64,000 nucleotides of DNA from Maritalea mobilis (GCF_004363175.1 NZ_SNYR01000002.1:806001-870000), one strand, 5' to 3'; positions 35,251-44,377 are shown, numbered from the stretch's first letter. Translations and numbers: made by a program. Notes: generated from the letters alone by a model not told the origin.

Positions 35251-37824
35251 TTTGGCATTGTCTAAAATGGCTTTCTTCAAACGCTCCTTGTCATAAGGTT
35301 TGCTGATAGTGTCGACCTTGGTGTCGAAGGCATTCAAAATCTGGCTTTCGCCATAGCCGGATGCAAAGATGAAGGGGATGTTGATCGCGTTGAGTTTGTG
35401 GGCCACCTCAAGGCTAGTTTCGCTGCCCAGGTTGACATCCAGAATTGCGAAGTCAAATTTGGATTTGCCGATGAAATCCAGCGAGGTTTCAACGTCCGCG
35501 CAGACCCGAACAGACTGCGCACCTAGCTCAATCAACACACCTTCCGTGTCCATTGCGATGATCATATTGTCTTCCACCAGTAGGATATTTTTGGGGAACG
35601 GCACTGTTTCCTTAACGGCTGTTTCTGCGCTGTCGGTTTCAGGTGCTTCCGCCTGCCTCAGGTCTGCACCGTGCACCACTTTGGTGATGTGGGATGCGGG
35701 AATCCAGAATTTGGCTCGTACACCCGCGATATGATAATCAATCTTGCTTTCACCGTTCAGCTCAAACGGGATAGATTTTTCCGTGATCACGCTGCCAAAG
35801 CCGCGGCGGGTTGGTGCCTTAACCGCAGGGCCGCCGACCTCGCGCCAGCTAATGTCTAGCGAGCCATCATCCCGCACCGAAATGCCCAGCTTCACTGCGC
35901 CCCTTTGATCTGACAAAGAGCCATATTTGGCCGAGTTCGTGATCAATTCGTGCATCACCAATGCCAGCGTTGAAAAAGCCACCGGCGCGACTTCAATGTC
36001 AGGCCCCATTATTTGCACGCGGGTTGATTTTTGATGCAGATAGGCTTTGGTTTCGGTCTGAATAAGCTCTTTAAACGAGGCCGACGACCAGTTTTGCTTG
36101 GTGATCAAATCATGTGCACGGGCCAAAGATTGAATGCGGCTTTCCAGCACTTTGGCAAAATCGCTTACCGTGGCTTCTTTTTTTGAGGTTTGGGAAATAA
36201 GACTTTGCACCAACCCAAGAATATTGCGCACCCGATGGTTCAGTTCGGCGATCAGCAATTCTTGTTTTTCGTTCGCCTTCTTTTTCTCAACAACTGCGTC
36301 ATCCACCAGCTTTAGCACCAGCTCCAAAACAGTGACGCGGAATTGTTCTGCGGCCGCAATTTCAGACGTAGTCCAAGCTTCTGACTGCCCTTCCACCAAT
36401 GCGCGCCATGTTTGGAAGCTTTTGCGCGGGGTGAGGCGCACACCATTGGGGCCGAGTGAGGCTGGTTTTTCCGGGTTGCCCGCCCAGTTTACGCTTTGCA
36501 CCACCTCCTGCCGGAAAAACATAATGTAATCGCGCGGGCTTTTGGAAATCGGGATGGAAAGCATCCCCGCTGCACGGGGCACAAAATCTGCTGCTTCGGG
36601 CAAGAATGTTGCCAATTCATGGCTGCTGAAAATTTTACCGGAAGGCTGTGTGTTCAAGCGCTTCGCCAAAATTTTCACTTCATCCGCGCTCGGCGTTTTG
36701 CCCGCGAGTTTGATTGTATCGTCGCTAACCACTGCAATACCGTTAGCAGACATTAACTCCATGGCTTTATCACATTGGTCCAAAATCACCGTCGAGATGT
36801 CGCCCGTGGTGGTTGCGGAACGCGAAAAGCTATTGATCAGATCGCTGGCTGCTTCTTTGTAATTGTTGGATTGAGCGGTGAGTTTGCCCTCAATGATCAG
36901 CGAGAGCATTTGTGCAAACAGCACCATCGAACTGCGGTGCGACTGGTGCAAATGTTTTGGCTTGCGGTGATGGCACGCGATCAAGCCGAATAGCTCGCCT
37001 TCCACCACAATCGAAATGGACAAAGAGGCCGCAACGCCCATATTGCGCAAATATTCTAAATGGATGGGCGACACGCTGCGCAGAACGGCGTTTGATAGGT
37101 CAACCGCATCGCCTTGATGCATTGGGGCCGGCAAAATCGGCACGCCAATGGAATTACTATCATTGATAGAGCGCACCGGACTGCGTTTGTAGAGTTCCCG
37201 CGCTTGCTTCGGAATGTCGCTCGCAGGATATCGCAGCCCTAAATATGGCTCCATATCTGGCGCACAGGTTTCGGCACGCACCTCGCCGCTATCATCTTCA
37301 CGAAATACATAAGCCATCACCCGGTCATAACCGGTGAGTGCGGCGCAAAATCTTGTGGCGAATTTCAAAATCGCGTTCACATCTGTCAGGGCAGACATTC
37401 GATTTATCGATTGCTGCACCGTTTCCAAATCTCGCTCCAGATCCTTTTGGGCGAGCGCTGGCTCAAATTCCAAAATGATCTTTTTGCCAGAGATATGAAT
37501 ATTGATATCAAAGCGATGATTTGCCCCCGCCAGTTCAATATTTGAGACGACGGCAGGAATGGCGTTCGCTGTTAGATTTTGTAGCCGATTGCGCAGGGTG
37601 TGGATGATGTCTGGTGGAATAAGGTTCGAAATGTGAGCGCCAATGAGCGTATTAACATCCGCCTTAACAAAATCGGAGATGTTGGCCGAGACATTGCTCA
37701 CCAACCAATCAGCCGTTGTTGCAACAAGAAACCCGCAAGTTTGCACTCGACCAAGCAGGTGAATGGGTTCGCGATCGCAATTTGTTAAATCGACCGTCAT
37801 TTGTGGCTCTGAAGAGTCCACCAT
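35242..37824 (-). CDS. bphP: Bacteriophytochrome HWE-family histidine kinase with C-terminal receiver
   Basis: The 860-residue protein has PAS-GAF-PHY-kinase-receiver order. Cys16 in TNCDREPIHLLGRVQTCG is the biliverdin attachment site, and the GAF domain carries the PASDIPKQARELY motif. The kinase region has the H-box ELNHRVRNILGLVQSL of the HWE/HisKA_2 type (around residue 530). The last 125 residues are a receiver (LLVEDNMIIAMD, AILDVNLGSE, SKPYDKER). A good ribosome site (AGGAG) precedes ATG 37824. It senses red/far-red light and passes phosphate to its own receiver or to the lone receiver protein encoded next to it. Confidence 0.93.
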   Translation of the reverse strand: MVDSSEPQMTVDLTNCDREPIHLLGRVQTCGFLVATTADWLVSNVSANISDFVKADVNTLIGAHISNLIPPDIIHTLRNRLQNLTANAIPAVVSNIELAGANHRFDINIHISGKKIILEFEPALAQKDLERDLETVQQSINRMSALTDVNAILKFATRFCAALTGYDRVMAYVFREDDSGEVRAETCAPDMEPYLGLRYPASDIPKQARELYKRSPVRSINDSNSIGVPILPAPMHQGDAVDLSNAVLRSVSPIHLEYLRNMGVAASLSISIVVEGELFGLIACHHRKPKHLHQSHRSSMVLFAQMLSLIIEGKLTAQSNNYKEAASDLINSFSRSATTTGDISTVILDQCDKAMELMSANGIAVVSDDTIKLAGKTPSADEVKILAKRLNTQPSGKIFSSHELATFLPEAADFVPRAAGMLSIPISKSPRDYIMFFRQEVVQSVNWAGNPEKPASLGPNGVRLTPRKSFQTWRALVEGQSEAWTTSEIAAAEQFRVTVLELVLKLVDDAVVEKKKANEKQELLIAELNHRVRNILGLVQSLISQTSKKEATVSDFAKVLESRIQSLARAHDLITKQNWSSASFKELIQTETKAYLHQKSTRVQIMGPDIEVAPVAFSTLALVMHELITNSAKYGSLSDQRGAVKLGISVRDDGSLDISWREVGGPAVKAPTRRGFGSVITEKSIPFELNGESKIDYHIAGVRAKFWIPASHITKVVHGADLRQAEAPETDSAETAVKETVPFPKNILLVEDNMIIAMDTEGVLIELGAQSVRVCADVETSLDFIGKSKFDFAILDVNLGSETSLEVAHKLNAINIPFIFASGYGESQILNAFDTKVDTISKPYDKERLKKAILDNAKSG

Positions 37825-38122
37825 ATATTTTTCTCCTGTGCGCGGTTGCGCGATAGAAATCTGGCAGATGGTCCAGTGTTGATTGAGAAAATAAGAAATG
37901 CAGGGGCGTTGCCGTGTGCGCAGACCTCACCTGAAGGTGAATTAATCAAGCGATTGCCTGAGTAGAATTTTCAAAAATCTATTCGAGTTAGCGCCAAAAA
38001 CCCGATGCCTAACGCCTTAACCCGACCAAACACCTCTTAAATTTTATGTGTTTCCTAGCGGCACCATGGAACAGAATTGGGTGTACTGCATTAAACTATG
38101 ACATAGCAGGACGGGAAAATTG
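37825..38122. other. Intergenic region between bphP and the Crp/Fnr gene
   Basis: This 298-base gap holds the two divergent promoters. The only clear structure is a perfect dyad TCACCT-GA-AGGTGA at 37927-37940. No gene or RNA element is evident. Confidence 0.5.
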
Positions 38123-38851
38123 ATGATCTCTTGCAAACATTGCCCCCTTCGGGATTTGGATATGTTTGTGCCCATGACTGGGCGCGAGCTGAGTTTTATG
38201 GAACGATTTAAATCTGGCGAGCTGGAAGTGGAAGCTGGCGCAACGCTTATGCTTGAGGGCGCTACAAGTCCGCACATGTATACCCCGATTGAAGGGATGG
38301 GACTGCGTTACAAAACACTGGAAACCGGCAAACGGCAGGTCATCAATTTTGTGTTTCCCGGTGATTTTATCGGCCTGCAAGCCGGTTTGATGAAGGAGAT
38401 GCAGCATTCGGTTGAAGCTTCCACTCCTATGAAATTATGTGTTTTTAATCGCAGCGAATTGTGGACCCTGTTTGAGCATCACCCTGAGCGGGCGTATGAC
38501 CCCACATGGATTTCTGCGGTGGAGGAACATCTGTTGGGCGAAAGTCTCGCCATTGTTGGCCATATGAGCGGCAAAGAACGTGTGGCCCGGGCGCTGGTGC
38601 GTGTTCATGATCGCGCCTTTGCATTGGGCATGGTGAAAGAAAATAAACTGCCCCTCCCCTATCGCCAGCAGGATTTGGCGGACGCCATTGGGCTTTCTTT
38701 GGTGCACACCAACAAGACCCTGCAAAAACTGAAGGACCAAGGCGTCGCCGCCTGGCAAGATGGTGTGCTGCATGTGAAAGACTATGAAGGGCTGTGTAAA
38801 TTGGCCAAGCTGGACGCGAAGCCAGACATAATGGTGCGCCCTTTAATGTAA
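38123..38851 (+). CDS. Crp/Fnr family transcriptional regulator
   Basis: The 242-residue protein has an N-terminal cyclic-nucleotide-binding-type beta roll (GATLMLEGATSPHMYTPIEG, VINFVFPGDFIGLQAGL) and a C-terminal winged helix (PLPYRQQDLADAIGLSLVHT then NKTLQKLKDQGV). An N-terminal CKHCPLR motif is common in alphaproteobacterial members, but the four cysteines of an FNR iron-sulfur cluster are not in place. So it is not an obvious oxygen sensor. ATG 38123 follows an in-frame TTG. It is divergent from bphP. Its targets are unknown. Confidence 0.88.
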   Translation: MISCKHCPLRDLDMFVPMTGRELSFMERFKSGELEVEAGATLMLEGATSPHMYTPIEGMGLRYKTLETGKRQVINFVFPGDFIGLQAGLMKEMQHSVEASTPMKLCVFNRSELWTLFEHHPERAYDPTWISAVEEHLLGESLAIVGHMSGKERVARALVRVHDRAFALGMVKENKLPLPYRQQDLADAIGLSLVHTNKTLQKLKDQGVAAWQDGVLHVKDYEGLCKLAKLDAKPDIMVRPLM

Positions 38852-38989
38852 CATCGACAATAGCTTACCGTTTTTTGCGAAATCTTGCGGCACGCAGAAA
38901 CATAAAATAATTGTCCGACAATGATCTAAATGATTGATTTAACTTTAAAAGCCTGAGATAGTTTCATTTCCGCCCTTTGAGCTGAGAAC

Positions 38990-39232
38990 ATGAAAAACAA
39001 AAAGCTTTTAAAGTGCTTATCCGTCATCGGAATAGCATTCATCGTGGTCATGATTGCAATGACTGCATTTCTGGCGATGTACTCATCGCTGGATACAATT
39101 TCCAAGGCGGGCTTCATCGTCGCTTCCTGCTCGGTCATCGGCCTCTTGGTTTGGGCGTTGCACACAATTCAATTGCTGTTGCGCAATAAGCCAGAAGAAG
39201 TGTTCGATATTTCAACCCCGACAGATATTTAA
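38990..39232 (+). CDS. Small membrane protein, function unknown
   Basis: The 80-residue product has a basic start (MKNKKLLK), two hydrophobic segments (about residues 9-31 and 41-63) and a polar acidic tail. I recognise no family. It ends seven bases before the end of the convergent antiporter gene. A modest ribosome site (GAGCTGAGA) precedes the ATG. The membrane-segment pattern supports a real gene. Confidence 0.55.
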   Translation: MKNKKLLKCLSVIGIAFIVVMIAMTAFLAMYSSLDTISKAGFIVASCSVIGLLVWALHTIQLLLRNKPEEVFDISTPTDI

Positions 39233-39239
39233 GGTCTGC

Positions 39240-40454
39240 TTAGTCGTTCTGAGAAGAACGGAGGCTATCCTCTTCCTGATCCAATGCGAGTTTTTTGCCG
39301 AGGTAAGATGCGGTAAAGCCTTGCAGCAGCAAGGATGAGACCACGACAACAAAGACGATATTGAAGAACACTTGAGAGATCGGCCCCGGTTCGATGATCG
39401 GGTAAATTGAAAGCAAGATCGGCACCGCGCCGCGCAGGCCCATCCAGCTTATAAATGTCAGTTCTTTGAACGAAAAGCGCGATGCGCCCAAGGTGACAAA
39501 CACGGAAATGGGGCGCGCAACAAACATTAGGATTGCTGCGCAGATTAAAGCCGGAATAAGGGTGGTTGAGAGCTGGCTTGGGGTCACCAACAAACCGAGC
39601 AGCAGGAACACAAGAAGCTGCGCAATCCATTGCAAACCTTCGCTGAAATTCAAAATCCGATCAACCGGATGCACGAGCCTGTTTCGAACAACGGCGCCGG
39701 CAATATAAATTGCCATAAAACCAGAACCGCCGAGCATGCCCACAAAGCCGAAGATAAATAGGCCACCAACGAAGGCCAGCACCGGATAAAGCCCCACGGG
39801 GACCGGAAGCTTGTTCATCAAAGTGGTGAGCAACCACCCGCCGATCAAACCGCCAATGATGCCGCTGACGATTTGCACGATCACGATATAGGACGATCCC
39901 AACAGGCTGTTGGTGTCGAAATGATTGGAGGTTGCAATGAAGGCCGTGAGCGCCACGGTCAACCCAATGCTAACAGGATCGTTTAGCCCAGACTCTAAAA
40001 ACAGCGTATCTTTGACTTTTTTCGGCACGCTAACATTGCCGTGTTGAAAAAGCATAAAGGTGGCAGCCGCATCAGTTGGGGCCACAACAGCGCCCAGCAA
40101 GAGGGCGGTTAAAATTGGGATGCCCAGCGCCAAATGGGTTAAGCCACCAACAACACCAACTGTGATCAACACGCCCGGCACAGCCAAAAGCAGCGCTGAA
40201 ATAATCACCTTTTTGGGGATGCGCCGTTCGGTTTCGACGCCACCGGCAAAAAGGATCACGGCCAGTGCGATACTGCCCAGATCATAGGCAAGGCCAAAAT
40301 CGTTAAATTCAATACCACCCGGCCCATCTTCGCCAGCCAGCATGCCGATGGCCAAAACGATCAACAAAAATGGTGTGCCAGAGCGTCTTGCCAATGGAAA
40401 GACGATGAGGCTCAGCAAAATCAAAAAGGCGATCAGCGTTAAAGTTGGATACAC
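39240..40454 (-). CDS. Cation/proton antiporter of the NhaP2/CvrA type, membrane domain only
   Basis: The 404-residue protein has 11-13 predicted helices and CPA-family motifs: ILFAGGVETERR, GAVVAPTDAAATFMLF, and LESGLNDPVSIGLTVAL with the ion-binding Asp of the ND type. NhaP2/CvrA proteins normally have about 570 residues with C-terminal TrkA-C domains; this one stops after the membrane domain. It exchanges K+ or Na+ for protons. The start is probably GTG 40454, seven bases after AGGG. Confidence 0.85.
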   Translation of the reverse strand: MYPTLTLIAFLILLSLIVFPLARRSGTPFLLIVLAIGMLAGEDGPGGIEFNDFGLAYDLGSIALAVILFAGGVETERRIPKKVIISALLLAVPGVLITVGVVGGLTHLALGIPILTALLLGAVVAPTDAAATFMLFQHGNVSVPKKVKDTLFLESGLNDPVSIGLTVALTAFIATSNHFDTNSLLGSSYIVIVQIVSGIIGGLIGGWLLTTLMNKLPVPVGLYPVLAFVGGLFIFGFVGMLGGSGFMAIYIAGAVVRNRLVHPVDRILNFSEGLQWIAQLLVFLLLGLLVTPSQLSTTLIPALICAAILMFVARPISVFVTLGASRFSFKELTFISWMGLRGAVPILLSIYPIIEPGPISQVFFNIVFVVVVSSLLLQGFTASYLGKKLALDQEEDSLRSSQND

Positions 40455-40589
40455 TTCGGTTCCCTAGTTTGGCCAGCATGTCGGGTTGGTGAAATTGAGC
40501 CTTTACCAACCTTTGCACGCAGTATGCCACAATTCATTTGCCGCTTATCGCATTAAATCTGAACTGGTCTGTGCGAAGTTGCACAATTT

Positions 40590-41240
40590 TCAAATCATAT
40601 CGGGCAGCAAATTTTGATCGATATTTTGATCATCCAGCATCTTTTGATAGGCGGGACGGGCCATGGCGAGGTGTACCAAGTGATTCAGGTGCGGATAATG
40701 TTCGCCCGGCTTCTCCATTTCACGGGTCCAGCGGATCAACATGGCAAGGTAATAATCACACGCAAAAAACCGTTCGCCACAAAGGTGAGGTCCGTTTTCT
40801 TGCAAATGCCGATCAAGCACCTGCCACAGCTTGTCCAAACGTGCCTCAGACTCACGTACGAGCTTTTGCTGAACCTCTTCAATCTCAGTATAATGATCTG
40901 GATGCCACCAAATTGTCATAGCTTCCTGCACCGTGTTGGTGAGGTGTGTCATCCATTGCAGATATTGCCCTCTAAGTGGATCATCCGGGGCGGGGCTTAG
41001 GCCCGTTTCTGGATGTTGTTCAGCCAGAAATTGGCAAATTGCAGCACTTTCATAGATCGCTTTTCCATCGCCATGGATCAAAACAGGCACAGTGCTGTTT
41101 GGATTGAGTTTGCGATAGGCTTCGCTTTTAAGATAAGCGCCTTCGGCTTTGATCAGCTCAAATTCGCCACCAATATCGTGCAAAATAGCGTGCGGCGCCA
41201 TGGCTGCGCTGCCAGCGTACCAGTATAATTTGTAGGTCAT
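40590..41240 (-). CDS. Glutathione S-transferase
   Basis: The 216-residue protein has the thioredoxin-like N-terminal domain (MTYKLYWYAGSAAMAPHAIL, with the cis-Pro motif in NSTVPVLIHGDGKAIYESAA) and an all-helical C-terminal domain (RFFACDYYLAMLIRWTREME). It conjugates glutathione to electrophiles in the cytosol. The ribosome site AAAGGATAAT precedes ATG 41240. It follows the amino-acid ABC permease gene by 21 bases and may be in its operon; the functional link is unclear. Confidence 0.87.
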   Translation of the reverse strand: MTYKLYWYAGSAAMAPHAILHDIGGEFELIKAEGAYLKSEAYRKLNPNSTVPVLIHGDGKAIYESAAICQFLAEQHPETGLSPAPDDPLRGQYLQWMTHLTNTVQEAMTIWWHPDHYTEIEEVQQKLVRESEARLDKLWQVLDRHLQENGPHLCGERFFACDYYLAMLIRWTREMEKPGEHYPHLNHLVHLAMARPAYQKMLDDQNIDQNLLPDMI

Positions 41241-41261
41241 ATTATCCTTTAAATTTCGGTC

Positions 41262-42176
41262 TTAGCGTCTGTCAGATTTTCCAAAATGAGCTTCTAGCCG
41301 CCCTTGGAACAGCTCGAACACAAAGCTGATGAACCAATAGATCAGCGCCGCAGTGATCAGCATTTCAAAATGCTTGAACTCGGAACGACCCAAAGTGCGC
41401 GCCAAATACATCAGCTCCATAATCCCCATGGCGGAAACCAAGGAGGAATCTTTCAACATGGCGATAAAATTGTTTCCGGTGGGCGGGATGATGATGCGAA
41501 TGGCCTGTGGCAACACAACTTTCAGCATGATTTGCCATGGTTTTAGCCCCAGCGCCAAAGCCGCCTCTGTTTGCTCTTCCGGCACAGCTTGAATGCCTGA
41601 CCGGAAAATTTCGGTCATATAAGCGCCGTAGCATAAGGACAGTGCGATCACACCTGACGGAATGGCATCTAAAATAATGCCGAGTTGTGGCAAGCCAAGA
41701 TAGATCAGATAGACCTGTAGCAACAAAGGGGTGCCCCGGAAGAATGACACGTAAAATGTTGAGATCGCAAAGGCTGCGCCATTTTTTGAAAGGCGCATAA
41801 GCGCGCCGCATAAGGCGATGATGCTGGCGATGGTAATCGACAGGCCCGACACCAGCAAAGTGTATCCAACGCCTGTAAAAATGAGCAGCGGCAACCGTTC
41901 AACAATGAATGTGTAAGACAGGTTGAACGAATAAAAGAACACCAAAAACAGCGCTAAAAGCTCAAGCCAAAACACGATGACTTGCCACCTAAATGGCAAG
42001 AAGAGTACCAAGTGCACATTGAGCATAATCAGCGCTGCAATGAGCGCCGCTGCGATTGGGCCGGAAATGATCCAACTTTCGGGAAAGCTGAAATTGATCA
42101 GCACCGCGAAAAGAACAGCAAACAACAACACGCGCCGAACAAGCGCGTGTTGCATGATTGAAATGAGGCTAGCCAC
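41262..42176 (-). CDS. Polar amino acid ABC transporter permease, HisM/GlnP type
   Basis: The protein has an unusual N-terminal extension of about 100 residues with several hydrophobic segments, then the HisM-type permease core (GVGYTLLVSGLSITIASIIA). The EAA loop reads EEQTEAALALGLKPWQIMLK and the end PPTGNNFIAMLKDSSLVSAM. I place the start at GTG 42176; ATG 42155 is an alternative. The partner ATPase gene is missing from the locus, so an ATPase encoded elsewhere must serve it. It follows the binding-protein gene directly. Confidence 0.85.
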   Translation of the reverse strand: MASLISIMQHALVRRVLLFAVLFAVLINFSFPESWIISGPIAAALIAALIMLNVHLVLFLPFRWQVIVFWLELLALFLVFFYSFNLSYTFIVERLPLLIFTGVGYTLLVSGLSITIASIIALCGALMRLSKNGAAFAISTFYVSFFRGTPLLLQVYLIYLGLPQLGIILDAIPSGVIALSLCYGAYMTEIFRSGIQAVPEEQTEAALALGLKPWQIMLKVVLPQAIRIIIPPTGNNFIAMLKDSSLVSAMGIMELMYLARTLGRSEFKHFEMLITAALIYWFISFVFELFQGRLEAHFGKSDRR

Positions 42177-42190
42177 AAGCGTGCCCCAGA

Positions 42191-43024
42191 TTATTCGGCT
42201 TGTGTGGACACAAGGTCCGCACCAAACCATTTCACTGACAGCTCTTTCAATGTGCCGTCTGCGCGCATTTCTTCAATGATCGCGCCCACTTTTTGCGAGA
42301 ACTCATCGTCGCCTTTTGCAACAACAACTGCCAATGGCTCAAAGAACAAAGGTTCGCCCACAATGCGCAAAGGATAGTTGTTTTTCACCGCTTCCATAAT
42401 GTTTGGCACAGAAGAAACGCCCGCATCCAACCGAACGCCATCGCCCAGACGCAAATCGTCCATTACGTTTGTATCGGTTTCATATGTGCGGATTTCGCCT
42501 GGCTCGATGAGAAACTCAAACGCAGGCGAATATTCTTCGTCGAGTTTGAGGGTTTGGTTCAGATATGACTCATAGGTAGAGCCAGCGCTGGCGCCGATTT
42601 TCTTGCCCATTACGTCTTCAACTGAGGTGTAAGGCGCATCTTTATGCACATAAAGCGCGGCAGGTGTGTAGTAATAAACGGCAGGGAAATTAAGCACTTC
42701 AGCACGCGCAGGCGTTGGCGTCATCGACCCAATGGCCACTTGCCAGCGCCCGCCCCATTTGCCAGAGGTGATCGCCTCCCATGCTGGGTTGATGAAACTC
42801 ACTTCAACGCCCAAGCGCTCAGCAAGTTCTTTGGCTACATCAACGTCAAAACCTTCAAATTCACCCTGTGCATTCAAATATGATGCAGGCGGATATTCGG
42901 AGTTCGTCGCCACGATCATTTTCTTTTCGGCCATAACTTTATCCAACACTTCGCCCGCCTGTGCGAATGAAGTTAGTGCCGCTGCGGCAACAATGCCCGC
43001 CATCAATTTTGCTAGATTTTTCAT
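42191..43024 (-). CDS. Amino-acid ABC transporter substrate-binding protein (family 3)
   Basis: From ATG 43024 the product has 277 residues with a signal peptide (MKNLAKLMAGIVAAAALTSF, cleavage near AQAGE). The family-3 signature is GFDVDVAKELAERLGVEVSF, preceded by IVATNSEYPPASYL. These proteins bind polar or charged amino acids or opines in the periplasm. It forms a partial operon with the permease and glutathione S-transferase genes, and faces a TetR gene across a 190-base gap. Confidence 0.9.
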   Translation of the reverse strand: MKNLAKLMAGIVAAAALTSFAQAGEVLDKVMAEKKMIVATNSEYPPASYLNAQGEFEGFDVDVAKELAERLGVEVSFINPAWEAITSGKWGGRWQVAIGSMTPTPARAEVLNFPAVYYYTPAALYVHKDAPYTSVEDVMGKKIGASAGSTYESYLNQTLKLDEEYSPAFEFLIEPGEIRTYETDTNVMDDLRLGDGVRLDAGVSSVPNIMEAVKNNYPLRIVGEPLFFEPLAVVVAKGDDEFSQKVGAIIEEMRADGTLKELSVKWFGADLVSTQAE

Positions 43025-43215
43025 TTTTATTTCTTCCAAAACAGCCTTCTTCTTTGTCCCACCGTTAAAACTATGCGAGGCAGTTTTGGTTGGCAAGAAT
43101 TATTTTACATCTGTATAATAAGTGAATTGTTTTCCGCTCAGATTGTTTGAGGTTGCAAACTGATTGCAGCTTGATAGTTTGGATATGTTGTTAGATTGAA
43201 CTGCGAGAAAGCGAC

Positions 43216-43902
43216 TTGCCTGCTAAAGCAAAACATTCGCCGAAATATGAGCGCCTCGACGCAGAGGTGCGGCGCGAAAAATTGATTTTGGCGACCATCG
43301 AAGCGGTGGGCGAAGTGGGCTATTCCGCGACAACGGTGCGGGAAATTTGCCGGCGTGCAGAGGTTTCGCCAGGACTGTTGCGGTTTCATTTCTCCGGCAA
43401 AGCTGAACTCATCTTTCATGCTTATGAGCGATTGCTAAATGACTTTATTGCGAGCTTGCTTGATGCTGTTCGCGAAGGTGACAAAGAACCGCGCGAGCGA
43501 TTGGCTGCCTTTGTTGAAGCGTGTTTTAGCGCTGATGGCTCATCGGAACATCGCCTCGCAATGATGCTGGCCTTTTGGAGCGAGCTGCGCCACACACCTG
43601 AAATTCGGGCCCCTGCCACCAAAATGTTCGCTGCATATCGCAAGGAACTCATTGAAGTGATCGAGCAGGTCGCACAAGTTGAAGGCAATGCTGACGAAGT
43701 TGACGCGGGCCTTGTCGCCATCAGCCTCACCTCGTTGGTTGATGGATTATGGCTTGAACGCAGCGTTAACCCGCAAGGCTTTTCACTCGAAGATGCCAAG
43801 CTGGCTTGCTACGGCCTATTAGACGGTTTTCTATTCTGCGGCACCAACGAGCAATGGCTGCAAGAACGCGCTGCAGGCCGCAATATCGTTTATCACGACT
43901 AG
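43216..43902 (+). CDS. TetR family regulator, BetI-like
   Basis: The 228-residue protein has the helix-turn-helix GYSATTVREICRRAEVSPGL followed by LRFHFSGKAELIFHAYERLL, and the C-terminal BetI-like ligand domain (RLAMMLAFWSELRHTPEIRA). The only plausible start is TTG 43216 after GAGAAAGCG. It is divergent from the amino-acid ABC genes and probably regulates them. Homology to BetI suggests a quaternary amine or amino-acid-like inducer, which is inference. Confidence 0.85.
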   Translation: MPAKAKHSPKYERLDAEVRREKLILATIEAVGEVGYSATTVREICRRAEVSPGLLRFHFSGKAELIFHAYERLLNDFIASLLDAVREGDKEPRERLAAFVEACFSADGSSEHRLAMMLAFWSELRHTPEIRAPATKMFAAYRKELIEVIEQVAQVEGNADEVDAGLVAISLTSLVDGLWLERSVNPQGFSLEDAKLACYGLLDGFLFCGTNEQWLQERAAGRNIVYHD

Positions 43903-44143
43903 GCTTTTGCTGTGGTAAGGCAGGTCATGGAAAACTAAGTGCCGGACTCCGTCCCATAAGCAACTAATTTATAAGTATTTTTACAAAACCAAACGGCATT
44001 TTCGCAATCTCCGTCCGTTCAATTTCGATTCAAATATTGCATTGACAGTTGTAACTCAATCTAGTCTCATAATCGAATTAAGCAGCGTTCGCATATACTC
44101 GCGCTCGCTCTTTATGCATTACTTTAAAACTAAGGAGATCAAT
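43903..44143. other. AT-rich leader region of the lanthipeptide cluster
   Basis: The 241 bases between tetR and the lanA start are AT-rich and hold the cluster promoter. A TTGACA lies at 44042-44047, but the best -10 match (CATAAT, 44068-44073) is 20 bases away, so the promoter is weak or activator-dependent. No gene is visible. Confidence 0.4.
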
Positions 44144-44368
44144 ATGGTTGATGTATTTAAAGCCTGGACCGATTCTGAGTATTTCGATTCACTGACAGAC
44201 ATGCAAAAAGCTGAAGTTCCAGCGAATCCGGCCGGGTCAATCGATCTATCTATGGCGGCGCTTGGCTCTGTCTCAGGCGCGAGAATGGCCGCATCATGCA
44301 CTGGCTGTGCTTGCTGCTACTCGACAACTGTTGGTTGCCCAAAAGGCGATTCAAAAGTCTCTGGCTAG
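44144..44368 (+). CDS. lanA: Type II lanthipeptide precursor (LanA) of the mersacidin/lichenicidin leader class
   Basis: The 74-residue peptide starts at ATG 44144 after AAGGAGA. Its leader (VFKAWTDSEYFDSLTDMQKA, then EVPANPAG) has the W-x3-Y/F-SL-PxNPAG pattern of mersacidin-type precursors. It ends in LSMAALGSVSGA, which fits the double-glycine consensus LS-x3-L-x2-V-x-GA used by C39 peptidases. Cleavage there would release a 28-residue core with Ser5, Thr7, Ser14, Thr15, Thr16, Ser24 and Ser27 and five cysteines (6, 9, 11, 12, 19 of the core). An odd number of cysteines clustered as CxxCxCC is unusual for lanthipeptides. LanM and LanT genes follow directly. Confidence 0.92.
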   Translation: MVDVFKAWTDSEYFDSLTDMQKAEVPANPAGSIDLSMAALGSVSGARMAASCTGCACCYSTTVGCPKGDSKVSG

Positions 44369-44377
44369 CACATTATT

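Noticed and set aside
38123-38851. True FNR oxygen sensor
   Set aside because: Only a CKHC motif is present; the further cysteines needed for a [4Fe-4S] cluster are not positioned as in FNR.
44042-44073. Consensus sigma-70 promoter upstream of lanA
   Set aside because: TTGACA is perfect, but the best -10 match is 20 bases away, so I do not call it as a promoter feature.
44042-44143. N-terminal extension of LanA in the same open frame
   Set aside because: The upstream codons contain the presumed promoter, while ATG 44144 has an ideal AAGGAGA site and a normal leader length.
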